Assembly (NCBI RefSeq): GCF_901827155.1
Contig: NZ_LR594659.1
Location: 5,924,501-5,988,500 of the forward strand
Reading direction: 5' to 3'
Source: Variovorax sp. PBL-H6
Lineage (GTDB): Bacteria > Pseudomonadota > Gammaproteobacteria > Burkholderiales > Burkholderiaceae_C
DNA: 64,000 nt
The notes under the pieces are model-generated. The model saw only the letters and a program-made list of their open reading frames with translations. It did no database searches and was not told the DNA's origin. Position numbers and translations under genes: made by a program. Shown here piece after piece: positions 9,143-19,720 of the stretch. Numbering within the stretch: position 1 is the stretch's first letter; each line of letters begins with the position of its first letter.

Positions 9143-10693
9143 TCATACCCCTATCTCCGCGAGCTGCGCAGCCATTTTTTCCTCGACCCCCGCGAGCTCC
9201 CTCTTGAGTACCTCTCGCTCGTGCTGCAGTTCCGCTACGTCGATCAGCTTCTCTTCCTCGAAGATGTCGACATAGCGAAGAATGTTCAGATTGAAGTCGT
9301 TGCGCGCTATTTCTTTCGAAGTTGCGAGATGCGCAAACCTCTCAATCGGCACGCGTGCGCTGTAGGCGTCGAGCACCCGCTGCAAGTCCGCCTCCAGCAA
9401 CAGATTCTGGTTCTTGCCAGCCTGGAAATCACGGCTCGCATCGATGAAGAGCACCTGGTCGTCGGCCTTGTTCTTGCGGAACACGAGCACGGCGGTCGGA
9501 ATGCCGGTGCCGTAGAAGAGCTTCTCGGGCAGCCCGATGACGGCATCGAGGAGGTTTTCCTCCACGAGCTTCTGACGGATGCGCCCTTCTGCGGCGCCAC
9601 GAAAGAGAATGCCGTGCGGCACGACGACGGCCATGCGCCCGCTGGCGGGCTTCATGGTCTCGACCATGTGGAGGATGAAAGCGTAGTCGCCCTTCGTTCG
9701 CGGAGGCAAGCCCCGACGGAAGCGGCCGAACTTGTCTCGTTCTGCCGCCTCGTACCCCCACTTCTCCAGGCTGAATGGCGGATTGGCGACGACCACGTCG
9801 AAGTGGCGCAGGCTCGTGTCGCTCGCCAGCAGCTTCGGGTTTCGCAGCGTGTCGCCCCACTCGATGCGATGGTTGTCCTCGCCATGCATGAACAGGTTCA
9901 TCTTGGCCAGCGTCCAGGTGTTGCCGATGGCCTCCTGTCCGTAAAGGGCGTAGCGCTTGGAGCCGGTGCGGTCGCGGATCAGTCGGCCGCACTTGAGCAG
10001 CAGCGAGCCGGACCCGCAGGCCGGGTCGCAGATCTCTTCGCCCTCCTGCGGGTCCATCAGGCGCGCCATGAGGCTGGAAACTTCGGGCGGGGTGTAGAAC
10101 TCGCCGGCGGCCTTGCCGCTCGACGAGGCAAAGTGGCTGATGAGGTATTCGTAGGCGTTGCCGATCAGGTCGAGCTGGCCGATACGGCTGGGGCGAAGAT
10201 CGAGCTCGGGCCTGGCGAAGTCTTCGAGCAGGTGGCGCAGGATGTCGTTCTTCTGCTGTTCGTCGCCGAGCTTGTTGGCGTTGAAGCCGATGTTCTGGAA
10301 CACGTCTCGCAGCTTGGCGATGTTGGCGTCTTCGATGGCATGCAGCGCGCGATCGATGCGTTCGCCGTTGCCCGGCTCGTATCGGGAGGCATGCAGTGCG
10401 TAGAAGCTGGCGCTGGGCGGCAGGACGAAGCGCTCGGTCTTGAGCAGTTCCTCGATGAGGTCGGAGGCGGTGTCGCCGTACTGCGCCTTGTAGCCGTCGT
10501 AGTGGTCCTGCCAGACATCCGATACGTATTTGAGAAAGAGCATCGGAAGCACGTAGTCCTTGTAGGTGCTCGGATCGACGACGCCTCGGAAGGTGTCGCA
10601 GGCTGCCCACACGGCGGCGTTGATGCTGTCCTGGCTGATCGCTCTGGTGGTTGTCTCGTTCATGCGTTTCTCGATTTCCCTGGGTTGTGTCAT
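9143..10693 (-). CDS. hsdM: Type I restriction-modification DNA methyltransferase
   Basis: 516 aa. The start at 10693 overlaps the hsdS stop (ATGA); an internal ATG at 10663 (MNETTTRAIS) is an alternative. The N-terminal HsdM helical domain is followed by GEFYTP (197-202), the SAM-binding motif DPACGSGSLL (223-232) and catalytic NPPF (304-307), as in N6-adenine methyltransferases of the gamma class. A C-terminal coiled-coil-like helix (~480-515) is expected to contact HsdS. Full length and apparently intact. Confidence 0.96.
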   Translation of the reverse strand: MTQPREIEKRMNETTTRAISQDSINAAVWAACDTFRGVVDPSTYKDYVLPMLFLKYVSDVWQDHYDGYKAQYGDTASDLIEELLKTERFVLPPSASFYALHASRYEPGNGERIDRALHAIEDANIAKLRDVFQNIGFNANKLGDEQQKNDILRHLLEDFARPELDLRPSRIGQLDLIGNAYEYLISHFASSSGKAAGEFYTPPEVSSLMARLMDPQEGEEICDPACGSGSLLLKCGRLIRDRTGSKRYALYGQEAIGNTWTLAKMNLFMHGEDNHRIEWGDTLRNPKLLASDTSLRHFDVVVANPPFSLEKWGYEAAERDKFGRFRRGLPPRTKGDYAFILHMVETMKPASGRMAVVVPHGILFRGAAEGRIRQKLVEENLLDAVIGLPEKLFYGTGIPTAVLVFRKNKADDQVLFIDASRDFQAGKNQNLLLEADLQRVLDAYSARVPIERFAHLATSKEIARNDFNLNILRYVDIFEEEKLIDVAELQHEREVLKRELAGVEEKMAAQLAEIGV

Positions 10694-11292
10694 GCGTTGC
10701 CCGAGGCGCGGGCAAGCGCTTCGGCAATCGATTCGAACTGCCGTTCGCGGTTGCGCACGAGCAGGTCGTGCAGCTGCCGCTCTCGTCGCGCAAGGCTGGC
10801 CAGCGCGACGATGTGCTGCTGGTCGGCCAGAGACGGCACGCCGATGGGCAGCGATTCAAGCACAGGCCGGCGCACGCTCAGCTGGCTGGAGCCCTCGGCT
10901 GCGCGCCGCAAAGCCCGCTGGAACGGTGCCTGATTGATCAACCAGGCAAGGAAGGCGGGCAGCAGCGCGCGCCCGGGCTTGACCCGGAGATGGAAGAGGT
11001 GCTGGCCGCACACGGACGGCCCGGGAAGATCGCCGACGCAAGTGGCGTAGAAGCGCGTGCCCCGCGCGACGAAGAGCAGGTCTTCGGCCGCCAGCCAGTC
11101 GGGCTCGCGCCGTCCCTCCAGCCGCGTGCGGATGACGCCCTGCCAATCAACGCCGTGGACCGGGTCCAGGTCTTTCATCTGTACGGCAAGGACGGGGCCG
11201 CCGCGGACGTCCGCGATGGCGCCGCGGAAGGGATGGCCCGCTCGAATGCGAACCTCGGCGCCCAAAGGCGTGCTAATTGCATGAATGGACAT
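10690..11292 (-). CDS. hsdS: Type I restriction specificity subunit, half-size (single TRD)
   Basis: 200 aa from the ATG at 11292; frames continuing to 11367 add an implausible Cys-rich leader. It contains one target-recognition domain (~1-160, with VLAVQMKDLD and the LPAFLAWLINQ...LSVRRPVLESLPIGVPSLADQQHIV stretch) followed by one long helix (RRERQLHDLLVRNRERQFESI). Normal HsdS proteins are about 400 aa with two TRDs and two helices. A half-subunit would have to dimerise and would then recognise a symmetric bipartite site. It is the first gene of the operon (S-M-R order) and divergent from the MBL-fold gene. Confidence 0.85.
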   Translation of the reverse strand: MSIHAISTPLGAEVRIRAGHPFRGAIADVRGGPVLAVQMKDLDPVHGVDWQGVIRTRLEGRREPDWLAAEDLLFVARGTRFYATCVGDLPGPSVCGQHLFHLRVKPGRALLPAFLAWLINQAPFQRALRRAAEGSSQLSVRRPVLESLPIGVPSLADQQHIVALASLARRERQLHDLLVRNRERQFESIAEALARASGNA

Positions 11293-11339
11293 GATGCACA
11301 TGCTACTTGCACAGCTGCATCTTCTCGCACACACTCTGA

Positions 11340-11385
11340 GCATCAACAACAAATTTCTATGCATCAACTCGAGTGATGCGTTGAT
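11340..11385. promoter_or_regulatory. Repeated/inverted GCATCAAC elements between hsdS and MBL-fold gene
   Basis: GCATCAAC occurs at 11340-11347 and 11361-11368, and its inverse (GCGTTGAT) at 11378-11385. Positions 11361-11379 form a near-perfect palindrome centred on CTCGAG with one extra base. The block lies between the divergent starts (11292 and 11402) and is noticeably AT-richer than its surroundings. It is a plausible operator/promoter for both sides. Confidence 0.5.
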
Positions 11386-11401
11386 ATGTCAGGGAGCATT
11401 C

Positions 11402-12394
11402 GTGGGCTACGAAGTCGATTTCTTCCCCGCCGAGACCGGCGGCTCGGCCATCCTCGTGCGATGGGGCACACCCGGCAATTACAAGCTGCTGGTCTGCGAC
11501 GGCGGTACACGTGCCTCGGCCCAACAGTTGGTGAGCCACGTGCAGGCGTATTGCCTCAGCACGCACGTGGACTACATGGTGAGTTCGCATCCTGGCGCCC
11601 GGCGTTCCGAAGGCCTCGAGCTGATTCTCGAAAGGCTCAGCGTCGGAGAGCTGTGGATGCACCGGCCCTGGGCGCACACCGATCGCACTTGGGAGGCCAT
11701 GGCCATGGCCAAGAAGCTGGAGGCGCTCGCGCTGGCACGACAGGTGTCGGTGCATGAGCCCTTCGCCGGCGCGGTCGTCGGCCCGTTCACCGTGCTGTCG
11801 CCCAACCGGAGCTGGTACGTGGAGGGCCTGCTGCCCGCCTTCGGGACGGCGCTGCCGCGCGGGGCCGGATTGACGCTGGCCGACGCGGCACGGTGGATGC
11901 GGCTGGCGAGTGCAGGCATGGGCAGCCGCTGGGATTTCGAGCCGCTGCCCCGCGATGCAGCGACATCTGCGGAGGACGAGTCGAGCGTCGTGCTGTATGG
12001 GGAGTTCGAAGGCCGGGGCGTGCTGCTGACGAGCAATGCAGGCATCCGGGCGCTGAGCGACGCCTCCACCTTCGCGGAACACTTGGGCCTGGGCCTGCCC
12101 ACGAATCTTCGGCTGATGCAGGTACCCAACGACGGCAACCCCGACCATCTCTCGAGCCGGGTGCTGGACCGGCTGGTCGGCGACCGCCAGCCACGCGAGC
12201 AGCGCGAGTACACCAAGACGGCTTTCATGTCGGCGCCGGTCGACTCGCTCTCGATGGGCTACCGCATCGTGACAGACGCCCTCAAGCGGCGGGGCGTTCT
12301 GACCTTCCTGAACCAGGGGACGCAACTGCACCATGCCTACGACATGCCGCAGCGCAGCTGGTACCCGGCCAAGCCGATGGGAGCGGGCGCCTGA
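11402..12394 (+). CDS. Metallo-beta-lactamase-fold protein lacking metal-binding motifs, divergent from RM operon
   Basis: 330 aa from the GTG at 11402, chosen because AGGGAG lies eight bases upstream; an ATG at 11285 would overlap the divergent hsdS start. The layout follows ComEC-like MBL proteins: an opening FFPAETGGSAILVRWG, then LLVCDGGTRASAQQL, then the position of the first metal motif. There the canonical SHPxxDHxGG reads SSHPGARRSEGL; further on, the expected LLTGDAG reads LLTSNAG and the expected HHGS reads VPNDGNPDH. All three metal-ligand sites are therefore changed while the scaffold is kept, suggesting a non-catalytic protein. MBL-fold genes occur beside some defence loci. The role here is unknown. 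Confidence 0.7.
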   Translation: MGYEVDFFPAETGGSAILVRWGTPGNYKLLVCDGGTRASAQQLVSHVQAYCLSTHVDYMVSSHPGARRSEGLELILERLSVGELWMHRPWAHTDRTWEAMAMAKKLEALALARQVSVHEPFAGAVVGPFTVLSPNRSWYVEGLLPAFGTALPRGAGLTLADAARWMRLASAGMGSRWDFEPLPRDAATSAEDESSVVLYGEFEGRGVLLTSNAGIRALSDASTFAEHLGLGLPTNLRLMQVPNDGNPDHLSSRVLDRLVGDRQPREQREYTKTAFMSAPVDSLSMGYRIVTDALKRRGVLTFLNQGTQLHHAYDMPQRSWYPAKPMGAGA

Positions 12395-12424
12395 GCGCCG
12401 CTTGGCGGCCCGAGATACGCTCGT

Positions 12425-12453
12425 ACAACAAAAAACGCGCCCATGGGCGCGTT
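12425..12453 (-). terminator. Rho-independent terminator after gapA
   Basis: A perfect palindrome with arms AACGCGCCC (12434-12442) and GGGCGCGTT (12445-12453), followed on the minus strand by a T-run. It lies 23 bp past the gapA stop. Confidence 0.9.
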
Positions 12454-12475
12454 CCGAGCGGCAGCGGAGGAAGGG

Positions 12476-15560
<3,085 letters not shown>

Positions 15561-15664
15561 GAGGTCGGAACTTTCTTGGGAGCAGGTTGGGGAGCCCGAG
15601 ATTTTAGCGGGCGGTGCCTGGTGCTCGCCCGGAGGTGCGGCAGAGGGCTGATAGAGTGCCGGCC

Positions 15665-16057
15665 ATGCATGGCCTGCACCTGACCGCCGACCTCCACGAT
15701 TGCCGTTGCGAGACGCGTTGGCTTGTGGACGCGCAGGCCCTGGGGGCTGCATGCGTGAGGGCGGTCGATGCCGTGGGCCTGCAGGCGGTGGGCACGCTGT
15801 TCCATTCCTTTCCAGGTGGCCCGCACGGACCGGGCGGCGTCACGGCCACGGTTCTGCTGGCCGAGTCGCACCTGTGCGTGCACACCTGGCCCGAGCAGCG
15901 TGGTGCGACGCTCGATGTCTATGTCTGCAATTTTGGCGGCGATCACTCGGCCAAGGCGCAGGCGCTGACGGCGTCGCTCGAGGCGATCTTCATGCCGAAG
16001 CGCACGGAGCGGCATTCGCTGCAACGCGGCACGATCGGGGCGGAGCCCTTCCAGTGA
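15665..16057 (+). CDS. speD: S-adenosylmethionine decarboxylase proenzyme (SpeD/SpeH type)
   Basis: 130 aa, the size of the short bacterial proenzyme class. Self-cleavage should occur at Glu67-Ser68 within LAESHL, leaving a pyruvoyl group on Ser68. The following HTWPE and the conserved cysteine in DVYVCNFGG (Cys88) match the processing and catalytic residues of the family. Product: decarboxylated SAM for spermidine synthesis. Its stop overlaps the GTG of murU. A membrane spermidine-synthase-like gene is found 13 kb away at 28778. Confidence 0.93.
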   Translation: MHGLHLTADLHDCRCETRWLVDAQALGAACVRAVDAVGLQAVGTLFHSFPGGPHGPGGVTATVLLAESHLCVHTWPEQRGATLDVYVCNFGGDHSAKAQALTASLEAIFMPKRTERHSLQRGTIGAEPFQ

Positions 16058-16761
16058 GCATCCGCGCCATGATCCTCGCTGCCGGTCGCGGCGAACGGAT
16101 GCGGCCGCTGACCGACCAGCGGCCCAAGCCACTGCTCGAGGTACGGGGCAAGCCGCTGATGCAATGGCCCATGGAAGCTCTGGCTGCCGGCGGCTTCGCG
16201 CGGCTGGTGGTCAATACCGGCTGGCTGGGCGAACAGATTGCTTTGCACTTTGGGCCGCGTCACGCCGCTTCCGAAATCGTCTATTCGCATGAGGCTCGCG
16301 ACTTCGGCAGTGCGCTGGAGACGGCGGGCGGCATCGTGCGTGCGCTGCCGCTGCTGGGAGATGTCTTCTGGGTGCTGGCGGGCGACGTGTACGCGCCGGA
16401 CTTCGCGTTCAGCCGGGCAGCGGTGGACCGTTTCGTGGCCAGCGGAAGGCTCGCGCACCTGTGGCTGGTGCCGAACCCACCGCACAACCCGCGTGGCGAC
16501 TTCGGGATCTCGGCCGACGGCTTGGCCCTGAACGATGCGCCGGCGAAGCACACCTTTTCGACCATCGGCCTGTACCGCGCTGCACTTTTCGCGCCGCCTT
16601 ACTGCGACATTCCGGCTGGCAACGCGGGCGGGGTCAAGGCGCCTCTCGCGCCCTTGCTGCGCGAGGCCATCGCCGGCGGCCGGGTCAGTGCCGAGCTCTA
16701 CCGAGGCCCCTGGACCGACGTCGGTACGCCCGAGCGACTCGCAGCACTGAACGCGGAATGA
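16054..16761 (+). CDS. murU: N-acetylmuramate alpha-1-phosphate uridylyltransferase (MurU-like)
   Basis: 235 aa from the GTG that overlaps the speD stop (GTGA); an ATG at 16069 is an alternative. The nucleotidyltransferase signature AMILAAGRGERMRPLTDQRPKPLLEV is followed by the metal-binding VLAGDVY and a closing WTDVGTPERLAAL. This matches MurU, which makes UDP-MurNAc from MurNAc-1-phosphate in the peptidoglycan recycling route that bypasses MurA/fosfomycin. The partner kinase AmgK is in this window at 41901 rather than adjacent. Confidence 0.88.
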   Translation: MSIRAMILAAGRGERMRPLTDQRPKPLLEVRGKPLMQWPMEALAAGGFARLVVNTGWLGEQIALHFGPRHAASEIVYSHEARDFGSALETAGGIVRALPLLGDVFWVLAGDVYAPDFAFSRAAVDRFVASGRLAHLWLVPNPPHNPRGDFGISADGLALNDAPAKHTFSTIGLYRAALFAPPYCDIPAGNAGGVKAPLAPLLREAIAGGRVSAELYRGPWTDVGTPERLAALNAE

Positions 16762-16815
16762 AGCGGCCCGCACAGGGGCGGGACGGACAGTCGCCAGACC
16801 GGGAGACCCGCTGCA

Positions 16816-19488
16816 TCAGGGCACATTGGCCGTTCGGATATGGAACGGCCGGCCCTCCATCGTGTAGCTGCCGCCGAACTCCATGTTGATGCTGCCGGTG
16901 GGCTGGACCGGACACCCGGTCGGCGGCTGGCAGGCCCATGACGTGCCCCGGTTCGCAAAGATCACGGAGCCGTAACGGTAGTTCGACACGGCCTTGCCTG
17001 TGTAGTCGGCAATGCTCAGCACCATGTTGTCGCTGGCAAAGTTGTCGGCGTCCTCCACCGCGATCGGGTCGACGATGCGCGAGTCCTGCAGGGTGCGCAC
17101 CACGCTGCCGCTGTTGCCGTCGGAACTGAACCGAACCCATTGGATCTTGCGATCGCCGCGCGAGGCCACCAGCACCTGCTGGTTCAGCGGCTCGATGGTT
17201 CTGTTGTCCGGGTCGATCTTCGAGATGGCCAGCGAGGTCGGGTTCTTGCCGACGACCACTCGGCCTTTCTCGACGACATCCGTCGCCGTGGTGCCGGCCG
17301 GCACGTTGCCCAGTCCGTAGATCCGAAGCGAACCGCTCTCCGTCGCGACCCAGGCGCGATGGACCGAGCCGAACAGGGTAGTACGCACCGCCGTGGGCCG
17401 GTCGTCCAGCGCCACGCTGGCAATCACGGTCGGCGTCTGCTGCGGCTTGCTGGCGAAGGTGTAGGGCCACTGGTTGTCCGCGTAGCCCAGGTTCGTGAAC
17501 TCGGTCGGACCGGCACCGAAGTAAACACTGTTGACGTAGCTGAACAGCGGTTTCAGGTCGATGAAGACGGCCTTCCTTTCCGATTTGGAGATCACCACCG
17601 CCACGCCCGCCCGTGCATATCGGTTGGCGTTGGTGCCGGTGCCCGTGAAAGTCGCACGCTTGGCCGGATCGGTCAGCGGCGTGTACGTCTCGCCCATGAA
17701 CTCGCCGTACTTCTCGGGCAGCGCCGTCTGGAACTGGTCAAAGCCGGTGGTGACAGCGATCTCCGTGGGCGCGTTCATGCCCGGCAGGTCGACATAGCCC
17801 AGGACCTTCATGAACGCGGTGTTGCCCATGTTGGGCAGGCCCGGATAGACGGCCCCCCATTCGTGCCACCAGTCGTACCAGGCGCTGTACGTAGTGCTTC
17901 CGATGCCGGTCGGGGTACCGCCGTTGGGGTTGAGCGGGTCGCAGTTATTGCAGAGCCCGGCCAGCGAGATCACGGCCACCTGGCCTTTCAGCGCCACGGT
18001 ATCCCACACCGTCACCAGCGCGTATTCGCTGTTGTTGGTGATCGCCAGGCCCGTCGGCACCTTGCCCTCGGGCAGCTTGAGCGAGGTCCGGTTGTTCGCC
18101 GTGTTGCTCCCGGCGGTGCCGATCAGGCCGTTGTTGAAGGCCACCAGCGAGGTCGCGCAGAAACCGGTCCGGCCGCCGCAACGCGCCACCGCGACCGGAT
18201 CCCCGCTCACCAGGCCCGCACTCTTGTAAGTGGTGACGTTGTAGTTGTTGCGCCCGGCGCTGCCATCCCATGCCATGGCTTCCTGCCAAGGCAACTGCGG
18301 CGCTTGCGAGAAGGTGTTGTGGTCGACGGCGGAGATTTGCAGGTCGCCAACGCCCATGCGCACGGCCGGGTTGTCGGCCACGAAGCCCACGTGGGCTTGA
18401 TTGGTCGAGTACAGGCCCGGATCTGCCGACACCGGGCCGCCGACCTGCCAGTTGCCGGCGTGATAGCTCAGGGTCTGGTCGCCGCGCTTGATCAAGGTCG
18501 GGATAGCGCTGTTGTCCACGGCCGGCGCGCTGCCATAGCGATAGCTGATGCCCTCTGCCTTCGCGAGCTTGGATGCCAGCGATCGGTAAGCGTCAGCAAC
18601 GACGCGGCCGCTGCTGTCGACGACGTCGCCGGTGGGGATCGGAGCCGGCGCTGGTGCGGGAGCCGGCGCTGGTGCGGGAGCCGGCGCTGGTGCGGGAGCC
18701 GGCGCTGGTGCGGGAGCAGGCGCTGGTGCGGGAGCCGGCGCTGGTGCGGGAGCAGGCGCTGGTGCGGGAGCAGGCGCTGGCGCTGGTGCTGGTGTTGGTG
18801 CTGGTGCAGGCACGAGCGCGGCGTCGGCAGCGCCGAGCGAATAGCAGGCCTTCACTACGAAGGGTAGGGGATCGCGGCCGAAGAACTCGTTGGTGCACTG
18901 CCCAGTGCCAGTCACAGTCTTCACGAGCCACGAAGTGCCAGAGCCGTACTTCACCAAAGTGGCAAGAGGCACGGTGAAAGAAGCCCCCTCCTGGGCCAGC
19001 TGCGTTCCTGTGGTTGGTGCTGCTGCAGGTGCTGGTGCTGGCGCTGGTGCTGGCGCTGGTGCAGGCGCTGGTGCAGGCGCTGGCGCTGGCGCTGGTGTCG
19101 ATGCGGCACCAGTGGGCTGGACGTAGCAGGCTTTCGCCACATAGGGCAGCGGGTCGCCGAAGGTCGCGTTGCTGCAGACGACGAACCCTGACAGGTACTT
19201 GGTCTGCCAGGTCGACTTGGCGCCGTACTTCACCGCCTGCAAGGTAGCCAATCTGAACCCTTGATTCTCCTCGGCGACCTTCGTCCAACTCGAATCGAGT
19301 GGCTTGTCCGACGATTCCGACTCTTTTGCGACCGCCAGATCTGCAACGGCGGGCGCGGGCGTCAGCGTGGCGTCGCCTGTGAACGAAACCGGAAATCCTC
19401 CACCGGAGCCACCTCCGCCGCCTCCACAACCCGCCAGGGCGCCCGCGGCAACAAAGAGGAGCAAAGCGCTTTTTTCCGTGACTTTCAT
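16816..19488 (-). CDS. Tandem-paralogue lipoprotein 1 (FGDP modules, Ala-Pro linkers)
   Basis: 890 aa. ATG start with GGAG upstream. A lipoprotein signal peptide ends in the lipobox LAGC (Cys21), followed by a Gly-rich tether, so it is an exported, membrane-anchored protein. Two ~58-residue modules (about 65-123 and 161-218) share W..KY.SG..C.N..FGD-PLPYVAKACY, a pattern seen as an accessory module in other secreted bacterial proteins. Two (AP)n linkers follow the modules. The ~600-residue core from about 290 has TNQAHVGFVADNPAVRMGVGDL and many short beta-rich segments such as ALVTVWDT...GQVAVISLAG, perhaps a propeller. It is shared with the two paralogues downstream. Function not recognised. 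Confidence 0.85.
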   Translation of the reverse strand: MKVTEKSALLLFVAAGALAGCGGGGGGSGGGFPVSFTGDATLTPAPAVADLAVAKESESSDKPLDSSWTKVAEENQGFRLATLQAVKYGAKSTWQTKYLSGFVVCSNATFGDPLPYVAKACYVQPTGAASTPAPAPAPAPAPAPAPAPAPAPAPAAAPTTGTQLAQEGASFTVPLATLVKYGSGTSWLVKTVTGTGQCTNEFFGRDPLPFVVKACYSLGAADAALVPAPAPTPAPAPAPAPAPAPAPAPAPAPAPAPAPAPAPAPAPAPAPAPAPAPAPAPAPIPTGDVVDSSGRVVADAYRSLASKLAKAEGISYRYGSAPAVDNSAIPTLIKRGDQTLSYHAGNWQVGGPVSADPGLYSTNQAHVGFVADNPAVRMGVGDLQISAVDHNTFSQAPQLPWQEAMAWDGSAGRNNYNVTTYKSAGLVSGDPVAVARCGGRTGFCATSLVAFNNGLIGTAGSNTANNRTSLKLPEGKVPTGLAITNNSEYALVTVWDTVALKGQVAVISLAGLCNNCDPLNPNGGTPTGIGSTTYSAWYDWWHEWGAVYPGLPNMGNTAFMKVLGYVDLPGMNAPTEIAVTTGFDQFQTALPEKYGEFMGETYTPLTDPAKRATFTGTGTNANRYARAGVAVVISKSERKAVFIDLKPLFSYVNSVYFGAGPTEFTNLGYADNQWPYTFASKPQQTPTVIASVALDDRPTAVRTTLFGSVHRAWVATESGSLRIYGLGNVPAGTTATDVVEKGRVVVGKNPTSLAISKIDPDNRTIEPLNQQVLVASRGDRKIQWVRFSSDGNSGSVVRTLQDSRIVDPIAVEDADNFASDNMVLSIADYTGKAVSNYRYGSVIFANRGTSWACQPPTGCPVQPTGSINMEFGGSYTMEGRPFHIRTANVP
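18641..18784 (-). repeat. 18-bp tandem repeat coding the second Ala-Pro linker
   Basis: About eight nearly perfect copies of an 18-bp unit (GGAGCCGGCGCTGGTGCG and one-base variants), each coding three Ala-Pro pairs. Prone to slippage, so linker length may vary between strains. A shorter, less regular Ala-Pro tract lies at 19027-19095. Confidence 0.9.
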
Positions 19489-19527
19489 CCAGGGCTCCGA
19501 ATCGAGTTAACTTGTAAGTTCAGTCCT

Positions 19528-19601
19528 ACGTTACTTTCATTCGGTTGCTTTGTTGCGCTTTCTAACGCCTTGGCGTTACGTTAGTTTCATATGGTTACTT
19601 G
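19528..19601 (-). promoter_or_regulatory. Upstream region of lipoprotein 1: direct repeats and palindrome
   Basis: A ~24-bp imperfect direct repeat (19528-19551 and 19578-19601, beginning ACGTTAsTTTCAT) brackets a perfect palindrome TAACGCC-TT-GGCGTTA at 19563-19578. CTAACG and its complement recur here and upstream of lipoprotein 2 (22431 and 22446). Likely regulator-binding sites; the regulator is unknown. Confidence 0.5.
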
Positions 19602-19667
19602 AGATTTCGGAATTCGCATACTGAAGAATTCGTTGTGGACAGCCGATGTCTGAGGGAAACAACAGCC

Positions 19668-19695
19668 AAAAAAAAGGCCCGCGCATCGGCGGGCC
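19668..19695 (-). terminator. Terminator after lipoprotein 2
   Basis: Stem GGCCCGC (19676-19682) with GCGGGCC (19689-19695), followed on the minus strand by a run of eight T. It lies 26 bp past the stop. Confidence 0.9.
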
Positions 19696-19720
19696 GTAAA
19701 TTGGCTGAAGCGAGGGGCTA

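Noticed and set aside
8984..10933. 649-codon plus-strand open frame opposite hsdM
   Set aside because: Antisense shadow; hsdM has all methyltransferase motifs in the minus frame.
11285..11401. Upstream ATG extension of the MBL-fold protein
   Set aside because: It would overlap the divergent hsdS start and its promoter region; the GTG at 11402 has a good ribosome site.
17140..18867. Long plus-strand open frame antisense to lipoprotein 1 (and similar ones opposite paralogues 2 and 3)
   Set aside because: Shadow of the GC-rich lipoprotein genes; the translation is Arg/His/Val-rich low complexity, and the minus frame has a lipoprotein signal and conserved paralogues.
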